Below are positions 25,901 to 34,731 of a stretch of 64,000 nt of DNA, in pieces (position 1 is the first letter of the stretch; every line of letters starts with the position of its first letter). Under the pieces are notes generated by a model. It saw only the letters and a program-made list of their open reading frames with translations, had not been told where the DNA came from and did no database searches. The translations under genes and the position numbers were made by a program. The DNA comes from Lachnospiraceae bacterium (lineage in GTDB: Bacteria > Bacillota > Clostridia > Lachnospirales > Lachnospiraceae), in NCBI GenBank assembly GCA_017408735.1, contig JAFQUB010000056.1, forward strand, positions 62,001-126,000, given 5' to 3'.

Positions 25901-27917
25901 CCAATTTGATTAATAAGCGGTAATTGTCAAGGGCAAACTCCGGATAGTTGAAAAATTTGCCTCCGGTAGAACGCTCCATATACAATTCTGCCTTTTGAAA
26001 GAATTTTTTTGCCTCTGCGTAATTTTTATCCGCCTGTTTTATTAACCCCTCTACAAAATACACAAGGAACATACTATCATCAGCAAAATATATCTGTTCT
26101 TCATCCTTTTGTCCTAATACATGAGCCAGAAACTGCCTTGCCTTATTCAAATACAAACAGGTCCGGTAAGTTGTGCCACATCGAAAACTTGCCAGTGCAA
26201 TCAGTCCATACAGCTTAGAAATATTGCAGGTTTTCATAGTGCTTTGCTTTAACATAAACAATATTTCATCTGCCTCCAGCAAATAATTGCATGCATTCTC
26301 ATAATCACCTGCCAGCATGGCATTGATGCCCATATTATATAATGTTTCTACAATTTCGTCTGACATGGAATGCTTGTGATATAAAATAAGTGCCTGATTG
26401 TAGTATCTGTTGGCTTTTTCATAGTGTTCTAACCCGCAGTTACTGTACCCCATACCATTATAAATTCCTGCTTCCTCTATCTCATTTTTGCATTGCTTTA
26501 CGATTGGAAGCATTTTTTCATAAAAATATATACACACTTTGAAATAGCCATGAATAGAAGCAAGCAATACATTCTTCTGATATGCTTCCAACAAAAGCTG
26601 TTCATTCTTCGCTTCCGTGGCCATGGCAATGCCTTTGTGAAACTCTGTGATTCTGTCCTCAATTCCTTCTGTGGTAGTAAAATTTCTATAATCACAGTTA
26701 TAACAATAAATATAAATATGTGCCAAATGATTTTTATACCCAAATTTTTCACATAACTGAATAAAATCCTCTTCTATCTCCATTTCTTTTTCACAAATCC
26801 ACAAATTATGAAATCCGGAGTAGTTGGACATAATTCTTAATAAACGAAGTTTAAACAATGTCTTTTCATCGTCTATTTCTCCACGTTTACTTTCGCAATA
26901 TTCCAGACTCGCCTGCAACTGCGCATCATTTCCACTATATAAATGTATTAGTGCTTTATACTTTTCGCTAAGAAATTTCGCCTTTTTCTTCTGACTTTCC
27001 TGTTTAAATTCAAGCTTTGCCAACATATCACACAATAACAGTGCGTAAGAGTATTCTTCAAAGCATAAACAAATCCATAGAAAAATACGAATCAGCTCCT
27101 GTTCATCTTCGGCCCTTACTCTGATTCGTTCCTTCTCAATCCTCTCAAAAATTAATTTCAAAAAATAATTGGCTTGTTCATACTCAAATGTATACATTAA
27201 ATTTCCTAAATTCTCTACAAATGCGGATACCTCGAAATTTTCCTTTTCCGTCCCTGACCTGCTTTCGTCCGCTTCCATAATCCAATTATATACAATATCT
27301 TTATTTTCACATAACTGCATCAATTCTCTCAAACTGTTTTCAGCATAAGGAAGCGTTTCCCCTGCTTCATTAAAAACAAGTACCATTTTTATGGAATTGG
27401 ATTTATCCTGCCTAATCATTTGCTCTAAAAGCCAATGCACAGAACTGCTGGCAACATTGATTTCATCCAGCACTAAAAATAGTAACTGTTGGTTTGCAAT
27501 TTCCTGAACCATATGTAAGACAGCTTCTTGAAATTTCTGCTTTTCATACCAAAATTCACCTAGCATCAATTCCTCTTGTCTTGTGCATCTTCCATCTTCA
27601 AAATACGTTTTCAAGATTTCTCTGTGAGCCGGATATACTCCGGTCTTATCAAAAAAGGCTTCTATAGAATAAGAAGCATCTTCTAAAGATTTTTCTGCCA
27701 CATATTCTTTGATGATATCCAAAAAAGGCTCATACGGTCTCCCCGCATGAAGAGAATTGTACTTGTGATAAATCCCTTTCCCTTTCACATCTTTTATGTC
27801 CATACAAAAAGCATTATTATGTTTGATTAATAAAATATTCTGTGATTTTCCTTTTTTAGAAGTTCGCAGAACTGTATCCATGCATTCCTGTAAATATACC
27901 TTCTTTTTTTCCCTCAT
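22959..27917 (-). CDS. Giant hybrid histidine kinase: AAA-like/TPR sensor, GAF, kinase, receiver, HPt
   Basis: A 1652-aa soluble protein. Residues about 1-250 look like an AAA_16-type ATPase (HAGRPYEPFLDIIKEYV; Walker B-like LLFLVLDEIN), but no intact P-loop is visible where one is expected (SKKGKSQNILLIK). Residues about 330-720 are helical TPR-like repeats (YENACNYLLEADEIL, YAEAKKFFQKAELYM). A GAF-like domain (about 770-920) and a short coiled coil follow. The kinase core starts at FLANMSHEIRTPMNAIIGMA, with INLANNAVKF and GTGLGLSITKQL. The chain ends with an extra degenerate receiver-like region, a receiver (ILIVDDN, VVLMDHMMPEIDG) and an HPt domain (VHALKSASRQIG). ATG 27917 is chosen over an upstream GTG. 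It is preceded by a single-domain response regulator gene (18-bp gap). The signal and output are unknown. Confidence 0.88.
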   Translation of the reverse strand: MREKKKVYLQECMDTVLRTSKKGKSQNILLIKHNNAFCMDIKDVKGKGIYHKYNSLHAGRPYEPFLDIIKEYVAEKSLEDASYSIEAFFDKTGVYPAHREILKTYFEDGRCTRQEELMLGEFWYEKQKFQEAVLHMVQEIANQQLLFLVLDEINVASSSVHWLLEQMIRQDKSNSIKMVLVFNEAGETLPYAENSLRELMQLCENKDIVYNWIMEADESRSGTEKENFEVSAFVENLGNLMYTFEYEQANYFLKLIFERIEKERIRVRAEDEQELIRIFLWICLCFEEYSYALLLCDMLAKLEFKQESQKKKAKFLSEKYKALIHLYSGNDAQLQASLEYCESKRGEIDDEKTLFKLRLLRIMSNYSGFHNLWICEKEMEIEEDFIQLCEKFGYKNHLAHIYIYCYNCDYRNFTTTEGIEDRITEFHKGIAMATEAKNEQLLLEAYQKNVLLASIHGYFKVCIYFYEKMLPIVKQCKNEIEEAGIYNGMGYSNCGLEHYEKANRYYNQALILYHKHSMSDEIVETLYNMGINAMLAGDYENACNYLLEADEILFMLKQSTMKTCNISKLYGLIALASFRCGTTYRTCLYLNKARQFLAHVLGQKDEEQIYFADDSMFLVYFVEGLIKQADKNYAEAKKFFQKAELYMERSTGGKFFNYPEFALDNYRLLIKLGEKNAAKECLIKFQQYCRENEFLYREQKVRELLESQKKKGRPKENGKMVLQKISLSDITEVMKQKSGEKEKDNMVQTIRFFHILQKFTSRMTRSVKEEIASVLPLFKDNFYMDKVFVIRCKEGKNKITYNDLGYEVTEEAVDSIVNYFKERPVGFVVAKDGMEHEEYSQIISAFQEERIFSFVAVPVFENEVLNSIFITYIEIKDNWTSSKERSILGQDDLEIFTYVFSQISNAMDKLEMENELVEANEKLKDQMVQLLELKEEAEVANEAKSNFLANMSHEIRTPMNAIIGMAEIALRGELSKEQKETIEQIKSSGKTLLAIINDILDFSKIESGKMDINIEKYQPISILQNVVNVVTTRIGDKDVELIIDIVPDLPKELLGDSVRLNQILINLANNAVKFTKQGEVRLRISYTRSIQKPEEEIELKIEVEDTGIGIKKEDLGKLFQSFQQVDSKRNRNIEGTGLGLSITKQLLALMGGTITVESEYEKGSRFICSLPQKIVINEPSIAVSGAENITVAVLVANPYVKQQMHQDLQWLGVKYITLMSGNELFELKKGMIGYLFVEYPLFSEKILEYIKANPWLTGVLLVNAHTNVTYDVENLKVVKKPLYSLNLAKLLNKELLDDEEKEEEEDLDFIAPEAEILIVDDNLINLTVAEGLLEPLEMQIDTASSGKEAIEKISMKQYDVVLMDHMMPEIDGVETTHIIRRFHEEYQDVPIIALTANAVEGTKEMFLREGMNDFVAKPIEFSVLVSKLKRWLPEEKRQKIQEPKKIRKEQKQEISIEIEGLDTQFALKLLGEEKLFWSVLQDYYRVIEKKSKLIKNLEETENWKGYTIEVHALKSASRQIGAIELANKAERMEMAGNAQNGVLIHECTDEMLAQYRRYSEILKSYFPEKEKQKAEEEISGEILEKVFAELREALEELDLDKMEDATRELMQYKYDGWQKELVEQLENAVEEIDSEVCEEIILKWEEKLQKQK

Positions 27918-27935
27918 AAGCTTCCCCACAATCCA

Positions 27936-28355
27936 TTAACCAATGTTTTTTTCAATGGTTAAAAGCAATTTCTGTCTGTTGATCGGTTTCAGTAAATAGC
28001 CCTGAGGTCTTAATTGTAAAACTTCCTGAATCTTTTCTTTGGAAGAAACTCCTGTCAAAAAGACTACTGGAAGTTTACTCAGCTTTTCATCTTTTCTTAT
28101 CTTTTTCAATACAGATGGTCCGTCCTCTATAGGCATTTCGTAATCCAGTAAAATCAAGTCCGTATGTTTCGTTTGTAAAAACTTCAAAGCAACTTTTCCA
28201 TTCACTGCGGTCGCTACATCGTAATCATTGTCCAGATATTTCTTAATCAAACGCAACATTCTTACGTCATCATCAACTACCAACACATGTTTCCTCCGCT
28301 TGTTGTCTTCTTCCGGAAGCTCTAAACTTTTTAATATTTCTTCTACCGACTGCAT
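27936..28355 (-). CDS. Single-domain response regulator (partner of the giant hybrid kinase)
   Basis: A 139-aa protein starting MQSVEEILKSLELPEE. Its receiver domain has HVLVVDDDVRMLRL, DLILLDYEMP, PVVFLTG and QGYLLKPI, and there is no output domain. The receiver is very close to that of the 274-aa regulator at 34732-35556, which also precedes a hybrid kinase. It probably acts as a phosphorelay intermediate or through protein contacts. The start follows a run of six G, a serviceable ribosome site. Confidence 0.88.
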   Translation of the reverse strand: MQSVEEILKSLELPEEDNKRRKHVLVVDDDVRMLRLIKKYLDNDYDVATAVNGKVALKFLQTKHTDLILLDYEMPIEDGPSVLKKIRKDEKLSKLPVVFLTGVSSKEKIQEVLQLRPQGYLLKPINRQKLLLTIEKNIG

Positions 28356-28506
28356 AGCTTTCCCCCCAAAACTTTTGTATACTTTATCAACTCTCTTGTA
28401 CATAAAAATACCATACTTTCCTTCTTTCGTCAATACATTTTGGTTATTTTGCACTATACCGCATTTCTTTTTGATTGTTTTTTGTGCTTTTCTACTATAC
28501 CTTATG

Positions 28507-28689
28507 TTATCGCATCTTCGCAATATCCTGTATCAGATTCTCCATTTCTACTTTTGACCTGGTACTCCTTGCCGCTTCTATTACCTGTCTTTTTTCCTGC
28601 TCTGTCATGGCAGAAAAGCTATTCATTGCCTGGTCGTTCATCGCCAATCCAAATCCCAGACCTAAAGGCATTTCTTCCTGTCTGTTCAT
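28507..28689 (-). CDS. Small uncharacterised protein in the spoVA operon
   Basis: A 60-aa protein whose ATG overlaps the spoVAC stop by one base (TAATG), with GGTGAT upstream. The N-terminal third is Met/Gly/Leu rich (MPLGLGFGLAMNDQAMNSF); the rest is a charged helix (TEQEKRQVIEAARSTRSKVEMENLI). It has no Cys and no clear membrane span. Translational coupling to spoVAC and the absence of spoVAD in that slot point to a sporulation or spore role. I do not recognise a named family with confidence. Confidence 0.72.
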   Translation of the reverse strand: MNRQEEMPLGLGFGLAMNDQAMNSFSAMTEQEKRQVIEAARSTRSKVEMENLIQDIAKMR

Positions 28690-29144
28690 TACATCACCCC
28701 CAATACCTTTAACAGCCAATAAATCAGTCCCAGTACCCAGCTGGTTACGATCCCATACAAAATTACCGGACCTGCAATGGTAAATATCTTGCATCCGATT
28801 CCAAATACCTGTCCTTCTGTTTTATACTCTACTGCCGGTGCTGCCACAGAATTGGCAAAACCGGTGATGGGTACCAACGCTCCTGCTCCGCCAAAGTCTA
28901 CAATTTTTGAGAATACATTAAATCCTGTAAGTACTACGCTCAATAATACCAGCAACATAGAACACCAGCTGCCCGCAACATCCTTGTCCAATCCTCGGGC
29001 ATAACAAAAATTCAAAATGGCCTGTCCGATAACGCAAATAATTCCACCGGTAATAAATGCTTTTACCATATTCCAAATTAAATTTGTTTTCGGTGTAACC
29101 TGTTCTACATAGTCATTGTATTGCTGTTTTTGCATTTCATTCAT
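28689..29144 (-). CDS. spoVAC: Stage V sporulation protein AC (SpoVAC)
   Basis: A 151-aa membrane protein. The motif VKAFITGGIICVIGQAILNF near residue 28 and the segment KIVDFGGAGALVPITGFANS near 83 are diagnostic. It has about four hydrophobic helices. SpoVAC is the mechanosensitive channel component of the dipicolinate transporter in the spore inner membrane. In the common spoVACDE order SpoVAD and SpoVAE follow; here a 60-aa gene follows instead. Confidence 0.92.
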   Translation of the reverse strand: MNEMQKQQYNDYVEQVTPKTNLIWNMVKAFITGGIICVIGQAILNFCYARGLDKDVAGSWCSMLLVLLSVVLTGFNVFSKIVDFGGAGALVPITGFANSVAAPAVEYKTEGQVFGIGCKIFTIAGPVILYGIVTSWVLGLIYWLLKVLGVM

Positions 29145-29227
29145 AGCTATTCCTCTTTTCCAATATTTTGAATCTCAAATTATATTATTGCACTTTTGTA
29201 AAAAAATATACTCTCGACACAGTGTCA

Positions 29228-29653
29228 TTAATGGTAAAAAAAATAAATAATATTGCCAATACTTTTTCCTATGGCAAGTGCAAGTATTCCAATTCCGAGA
29301 CCTCGGCGAAAATTAATTCTTCTGGCAAATATAGGAATTCCATCCAAAGCTTCTGCAATAGCCAGGGCAAGACATCCAACAAAAATTCCGGAAAACAATC
29401 CATAACTTCCTATAAATAGATTTCCAAAAGGGATTGTATATTTATACAGACTATTTAAATTTCCCAAAACAGTTCCCAGAATCACCGCCGATTCATATTT
29501 CATTACATGGGCCCCTGTGTGGGTTTTTCCTGCAAATCTTGGTATCAATCCAACAGTAAACAAAGCGGTAAACAATCCACCTGATACAATGATGCCTCCG
29601 CTGAATCCCAATAGTATTAGCAAAGCATATTTAATCAACGTCAATAAGCTCAC
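29228..29653 (-). CDS. spoVAB: Stage V sporulation protein AB (SpoVAB)
   Basis: A 141-aa membrane protein with four hydrophobic helices and the family stretches GFSGGIIVSGGLFTAL and HVMKYESAVILGTVLG. It overlaps the spoVAA 3' end by 23 bp, and 83 bp separate it from spoVAC. It is part of the dipicolinate uptake/release system; its molecular job is not settled. Confidence 0.9.
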   Translation of the reverse strand: MSLLTLIKYALLILLGFSGGIIVSGGLFTALFTVGLIPRFAGKTHTGAHVMKYESAVILGTVLGNLNSLYKYTIPFGNLFIGSYGLFSGIFVGCLALAIAEALDGIPIFARRINFRRGLGIGILALAIGKSIGNIIYFFYH

Positions 29654-30260
29654 CCTTTCTGTTCGCTGTTTCTACTAAAGCATCATTTACCTCATTTTCA
29701 TACATACGCATCTGTACCTCAATCGGGGTAGGATCTTTTGTAATTCTTCTACCTCCAATGTGATTGTAAAAAAGAATGATTCCCAGAGCTAATCCAATAG
29801 AATAAGCTATTTCCAGGATACCGGAACCTTTCGGTGTCGCTCCAAATACAAGAGTGTGAATATTTTCAAACACGTCCGTTACCGATACATCTTCATTAAA
29901 TGTCATTATGGCAAAACCTGCTCCAAAAAAAACAATCAAAGAAACAAAAAAAACTTTTATAATATCCCAAATTTTGTGTTTCTTTTTATCTCCTACATAC
30001 TCTACAATACATTCCATTTCCCCAATGCTCTGAATTTCTGCATCAGGAAATTCACGGATAATGCTGTCAACCACCTTAATTACAGAAATAATCTCTCGTT
30101 TTGATTTTTTTACGTCAATTTGAAATAATTTAATACACTTTATTTTTGCCATCAAAGTCTGATCTGTACAGCTGATTCCTGCCACATCGCTGATTGTTAC
30201 ATTATAGTTAACTACTTTTACATCACGTTCTAATTTTAAATACACCGTTTCCTTTTTCAT
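29631..30260 (-). CDS. spoVAA: Stage V sporulation protein AA (SpoVAA)
   Basis: A 209-aa protein. A soluble N-terminal domain (about 1-100; VYLKLERDVKVVNYNVTISDVAG, then two beta-rich subdomains) is followed by two membrane helices (about 105-125 and 148-165) and a short tail. This is the SpoVAA layout. It is the first gene of the spoVAA-AB-AC cluster and should be under a forespore sigma factor, although I could not identify a convincing sigma-G promoter. Confidence 0.88.
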   Translation of the reverse strand: MKKETVYLKLERDVKVVNYNVTISDVAGISCTDQTLMAKIKCIKLFQIDVKKSKREIISVIKVVDSIIREFPDAEIQSIGEMECIVEYVGDKKKHKIWDIIKVFFVSLIVFFGAGFAIMTFNEDVSVTDVFENIHTLVFGATPKGSGILEIAYSIGLALGIILFYNHIGGRRITKDPTPIEVQMRMYENEVNDALVETANRKGELIDVD

Positions 30261-30312
30261 CTCATCACCTGCTACACTTACGATTTATTCCTCCATATTA
30301 TTTCTGAAAACA

Positions 30313-30354
30313 AAAAAAATATGCAAAGCAGTTATACTTTTGCTTTGCATATTT
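30313..30354 (-). terminator. Intrinsic terminator of the ppaC-flavin reductase unit
   Basis: On the minus strand ATATGCAAAGCA pairs with TGCTTTGCATAT, and the hairpin is followed by a run of eight T. Confidence 0.9.
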
Positions 30355-30371
30355 CCTCTATATTTTATATA

Positions 30372-30974
30372 TTATTTTTTCTTCTTTTTCCGTGACTTCT
30401 TTCGTCCGGTCTCTTTTTTTCTCACACTGTATCCAAAGGTGCCCAACAACTTTCCGATGCCATAGTACTCTCCATGAGAATACACAATAGGCTTCGCTTT
30501 GGAAAGCTCAAACTTGCCCTTTTCGTTCATATAGCTTTCATCCACATGAACTGCCACCACTTCTGCCAAAAACATATGATGAGAGCCAAGTTCTAACACT
30601 TCTCTTACTTTACATTCAATATTTACCGGGCTTTCCTTAATTAAAGGCGCTTTTACTTTTTTTGCCACCTCCGGAGTCAGCTTCATTTCTTTAAATTTAT
30701 CTACATCCTTACCGGAACGAACTCCACAATAATCCGTGGCGTATGCCAAAGACTCTGTAGTCAGATTCACTACAAATTCGCCGGTTTCCTTTATCATATG
30801 GTAAGAATAACGCTCCGGTCTTACGGAAATGGAAAGCATGGGAGGATTGGTACATACAGTAGCCGTCCATGCCACGGTAATAATATTATAATTTCCATCC
30901 TTGTCTGCCACACTTACCATAACCGCCGGCAAAGGATACAGCATATTTCCCGGCTTCCATTCCTGTTTTGCCAT
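30372..30974 (-). CDS. Flavin reductase family protein (FMN-binding split barrel)
   Basis: A 200-aa protein with the split-barrel flavin reductase pattern: PLPAVMVSVADKDGNYNIITVAWTA, PPMLSISVRPERYSYHMI, and LGSHHMFLAEVVAVH. The last 15 residues are a very basic tail (RKKSRKKKKK) not usual for the family, possibly for membrane or nucleic-acid contact. It follows ppaC by 11 bp. The family binds FMN and handles reduced flavin or unknown substrates; the real substrate is not known. A link to the flavin electron-transfer locus at 829-6138 is only speculative. Confidence 0.85.
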   Translation of the reverse strand: MAKQEWKPGNMLYPLPAVMVSVADKDGNYNIITVAWTATVCTNPPMLSISVRPERYSYHMIKETGEFVVNLTTESLAYATDYCGVRSGKDVDKFKEMKLTPEVAKKVKAPLIKESPVNIECKVREVLELGSHHMFLAEVVAVHVDESYMNEKGKFELSKAKPIVYSHGEYYGIGKLLGTFGYSVRKKETGRKKSRKKKKK

Positions 30975-30985
30975 AATGGTTCCTC

Positions 30986-31924
30986 TTACTGAAGAGCTGC
31001 CATAAATGCAGGAATCAGCTGTTTCTTTCTGGATACTACGCCAGCTAACTTATAGTAATCTCCTTCTTCACATGGTACACCATAAGCTTTTTCTACAAAT
31101 TCGCCTGCTTTTGCGCCTGCGTAAATTAAGTTGGTAGATTCTTCTAAAATGTCTGTCAACATGAAGAAAATCATATCCAATCCCTGCTCTTCACAAGCTT
31201 TTGCAATATACGGTTTCAGACGGTCAGCAATCTCAAATAATTCATCTGTTGCCATAGAACTAATCTGACCTACACCAAAGTTTACATCTCCCACATTGAA
31301 TTTCTTGAAATCCTGATAGAAAATTTCTTCCGGCGTCTTGTCAGCAAGGTTGCTGCCTGCCTTAAACATTGCTACCGCGTATTCTTCCACATTAATACCT
31401 GCTATTTCAGCAAGCTTTAAGGCTATTTCCTTATCTACCGGTGTACAAGTTGGAGAACGGAACATTAATGTATCTGAAATAATAGCAGAACATAACATAC
31501 CTGCGATTTCCTTTGTAACTTCCTGATTGTTTTCCTGATACATCTGATAAATAATAGTTGCTGTACATCCTACCGGCTGGTTTCTGAAATAAATTGGAAC
31601 ATCAGTAGAAATATCACCAATTTTATGATGGTCAATTACTTCCATAATCTCAGCATTTTTAACACCATCTACCGTCTGTGTCATTTCATTGTGATCCACT
31701 AAAATCACTTTTTCATTTTCTGCATTTTCCAAAAATACCGGTGCTTTCACACCAAAATAATCTAATACATACTGTGTTTCTTCGTTTACATTCCCAGCTC
31801 TTTTTGCTTCGTGAGCTTCTCCTGTAATTTTGTTTTTTAATTCTGCATAGCAAATAGCAGAACAGATGGAGTCCGTATCCGGATTTTTGTGTCCTACTAC
31901 ATAAATTTTTTGGTTATCTGACAT
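30986..31924 (-). CDS. ppaC: Manganese-dependent inorganic pyrophosphatase
   Basis: A 312-aa DHH-family enzyme. Metal and catalytic motifs are in order: VGHKNPDTDSICSAI (residues 10-24), VDHNE near 75, VIDHHKIGD near 97, and SDTLMFRSPT near 150, with the C-terminal DHHA2 end RKKQLIP. It hydrolyses pyrophosphate in the cytosol with Mn2+ or Co2+. The length is normal for family II enzymes without CBS domains. Confidence 0.93.
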   Translation of the reverse strand: MSDNQKIYVVGHKNPDTDSICSAICYAELKNKITGEAHEAKRAGNVNEETQYVLDYFGVKAPVFLENAENEKVILVDHNEMTQTVDGVKNAEIMEVIDHHKIGDISTDVPIYFRNQPVGCTATIIYQMYQENNQEVTKEIAGMLCSAIISDTLMFRSPTCTPVDKEIALKLAEIAGINVEEYAVAMFKAGSNLADKTPEEIFYQDFKKFNVGDVNFGVGQISSMATDELFEIADRLKPYIAKACEEQGLDMIFFMLTDILEESTNLIYAGAKAGEFVEKAYGVPCEEGDYYKLAGVVSRKKQLIPAFMAALQ

Positions 31925-32005
31925 AATCTGCCTTCTTTCCTTTTATTTTTTAATTTATTCCACTATATAATTTTACATATTTTTGATGATTCGTCAACCA
32001 AAGAT

Positions 32006-34708
32006 TCACATAGTTTTTTTCCACTCATTCAAAATGTCCTCACATGCATAGGCATCATATTCTTCTATTGCCACTGCAATCTGTTTGTAAAACATTTCTT
32101 GATTTTCTTCAAGTTCATATTTCTCTATCTCAGCCAAAATAGATTCCATCCGAAGCATATCCAGATTCTCAATTGCCTGACCCATATCCTTAATGCATGA
32201 CTCAAAAAATTCTTTACTAATCTTTTCTTTCTTTTGTTCTGTTTTTACTTCTTCCATAAAATATGGTTTTAAAATGGAATCGTATTTTAAATACTGTTCC
32301 AGAAGTTCTCCCGTTTCTCTTTTTATTGTGTCAATCTCTCTTGCATTACCTGCACATTCAAGCTTTGCGGCCAGTTCCGACAGCTGATCCGCACCAATTT
32401 GTTTTGAAGTACTTTTCAGTGCATGAACTTCTGTAGTATATTGCGCCCAGTCAGACTGCTGTACTGCCACTTCAATCGCTTGTGCTTTTTTTCTGATAGT
32501 TCTGTAATAATCCCGTAAAACTGTCCAAAACAGTTTTTCACTTCCCAATCTTTTAATTGCTGTTTTTGTATCTAAGTCTGCGACTACTACCACGTTTTCT
32601 ACCTTTGTATCCTGCATTGTCTGAATTTTGTGCACTTTTTGAATTTTCTCAATTGGAAGCCAACGCTTTATAGCTGCCGCCAGTACCTGCACTTCTATTG
32701 GCTTTGCAACAAAGTCATTCATTCCTTCTTTCAAAAACATTTGCTTTGTTCCGTCCACAGCATTGGCTGTCAGCATAATAATCGGAACATCATCATATTC
32801 TTTATGGAACCGCCTGATAATATGAGTTGTTTCCACTCCATCTAATTCCGGCATCATATGATCCATCAAAACAAGGTCATAATGGTGAGAAGATATCTTA
32901 TCCACTGCTTCTAATCCCCCACCGGCAGTTTCTACCTTCATTTGCAACGGTTCCAGCAGTCCTTCTGCAACAGTCAGATTCACCGGATTGTCATCAACTA
33001 TCAATATTTCTGCTGATGGTGCTATAAAATCAAAGGTACTTGCCTCAGCATTATCACATTCGTTTACCAACTCCTTATTTTTTAGCAAAAGTGACAAATT
33101 TAAGGCATAAATTGGCTTTTTCATAATACGAAGGTTAGGAATGTCATACTCTACGGTTGCAAAAAAATCAACAATCAATACCGCCGTAAGCTTCGGGTGG
33201 TTACGCACGAAATTTTCCACATAAGGCGAAAAATAGGAATGTTCTATAAATAAAAATACATTTTCATTTATATTATTCAACTTCACATCATCAATGTCAG
33301 ATACCATCTCATAAGAAACACCCAGACGCCCTGCATCAACTGCAATTTGCTGTTGTACTACAGTTTCAGTCCCCACTCCTATAATATGATATTTTTCAGC
33401 ATCTTCTATGTAAATTCCTGATTTCGTTTCAACCATTTTTTGTGGTATTGAAAACGAAAAGGTACTTCCTTTATTGTAAATACTTTCTACATAAATACTG
33501 CCGTCCATCAAATCTAACAATCGTTTTGTGATAGCAAGCCCTAATCCTGTCCCTTCTATATTCCGATTTCGTTTGCTGTCCAGCTGCTGAAAAGACTGAA
33601 ACAACTTCTTTAATTCCGACTCCTTGATTCCAATACCAGTATCTTCCACAGATACCTGCATCTCCATTGTATCTTCCCCAAGTTTCTCGCAACCTATATG
33701 TAGCGCAACATAACCCCGATTAGTAAATTTTGCTGCGTTATTCGCTAAATTAATAAGTATTTGTTTGATCCTAGCCACATCACCATACAATTTTTCCGGA
33801 ATATCCGGAACCACATCCACAATGAGTTCCACTTTTTTATCCTTTAACCGGGTCATAATAATGCTGGTGACATCATGTATTACCGACATGGTTTCATACT
33901 CATCAATAATAATATCCATTTTCCCTGATTCAATTTTGGAAAAATCCAAAACATCATTGATGATAGTAAGTAATGTCTGACCTGACGCTTTAATTTGCTG
34001 GATATAATCTCGCGCTGCAGGTGTTAGTTCTTCCCGCAGTGCCATTTCTGCCATACCAATAACTGCATTCATAGGAGTTCTGATTTCATGACTCATGTTT
34101 GCAAGAAAATCCGATTTCATATTTGCGGTCTGTTGAATTTCTTCCTTTGCATTATAAGCAAGATATTTGCTATATGCCATATTGGATAAAATATCGGCAA
34201 TAGAATAAAGAAATCTTGCTGCCTTGTTAATCGTTTCCTTATGCAGAACTTCTACCCTCTTTGCCGCTTCATAATATTCTTCCGGATCTACACCCAGTTC
34301 TTCTGCCACCTTATAAAACTCTTCCTTATTTGCTTCTTTTATGCGTACTTGTCCACCAACAAAGCAACCAACCAACTGACCATTGGCTATAATAGGTGCA
34401 GCGAAATCCACCAATCCGGCATGACAAGTATATACCGTCGGTTTACCCTTACACACTGCCGCCTCTGCACCTCTTTTATCACATGCCTTGCATCGAGAGT
34501 ATCCCAGTTCCGTTCCCCTGTTATATTTTTCACAAAATTCTGTGAAATTTGACCCTTTCGTAACAGGAACCCCATCTACATCTGCAGTTATAGCTGCAAT
34601 TCCCGTCATATCTGAAAAAGCATCCTGTATTCTTTGTAATACTTCAACATCCACCAAATCTGTTAACTGTAGTTTACCTTTTTCTAAATCCTTACCCTTT
34701 GCCTCCAT
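32006..34708 (-). CDS. PocR-domain hybrid histidine kinase with receiver and HPt
   Basis: A 900-aa soluble protein. Residues about 15-175 are a PocR ligand-binding domain with the Cys pattern SRCKACDKRGAEAAVCKGKP and TCHAGLVDFAAPI. The kinase core starts at FLANMSHEIRTPMNAVIGMAE, followed by INLANNAAKF and GTGLGLAITKRL. Then come a degenerate receiver-like region, a receiver (ILIVDDNPVN, LVLMDHMMPELDG) and an HPt domain (VHALKSTSKQIG). From the His box to the end it parallels the giant kinase at 22959-27917. PocR domains are known to sense small hydrocarbons such as 1,2-propanediol derivatives. The ligand here and the regulated genes are unknown. GGGGAGGG precedes the start. Confidence 0.9.
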   Translation of the reverse strand: MEAKGKDLEKGKLQLTDLVDVEVLQRIQDAFSDMTGIAAITADVDGVPVTKGSNFTEFCEKYNRGTELGYSRCKACDKRGAEAAVCKGKPTVYTCHAGLVDFAAPIIANGQLVGCFVGGQVRIKEANKEEFYKVAEELGVDPEEYYEAAKRVEVLHKETINKAARFLYSIADILSNMAYSKYLAYNAKEEIQQTANMKSDFLANMSHEIRTPMNAVIGMAEMALREELTPAARDYIQQIKASGQTLLTIINDVLDFSKIESGKMDIIIDEYETMSVIHDVTSIIMTRLKDKKVELIVDVVPDIPEKLYGDVARIKQILINLANNAAKFTNRGYVALHIGCEKLGEDTMEMQVSVEDTGIGIKESELKKLFQSFQQLDSKRNRNIEGTGLGLAITKRLLDLMDGSIYVESIYNKGSTFSFSIPQKMVETKSGIYIEDAEKYHIIGVGTETVVQQQIAVDAGRLGVSYEMVSDIDDVKLNNINENVFLFIEHSYFSPYVENFVRNHPKLTAVLIVDFFATVEYDIPNLRIMKKPIYALNLSLLLKNKELVNECDNAEASTFDFIAPSAEILIVDDNPVNLTVAEGLLEPLQMKVETAGGGLEAVDKISSHHYDLVLMDHMMPELDGVETTHIIRRFHKEYDDVPIIMLTANAVDGTKQMFLKEGMNDFVAKPIEVQVLAAAIKRWLPIEKIQKVHKIQTMQDTKVENVVVVADLDTKTAIKRLGSEKLFWTVLRDYYRTIRKKAQAIEVAVQQSDWAQYTTEVHALKSTSKQIGADQLSELAAKLECAGNAREIDTIKRETGELLEQYLKYDSILKPYFMEEVKTEQKKEKISKEFFESCIKDMGQAIENLDMLRMESILAEIEKYELEENQEMFYKQIAVAIEEYDAYACEDILNEWKKTM

Positions 34709-34731
34709 AGTTTCCCTCCCCTTTGCACTTG

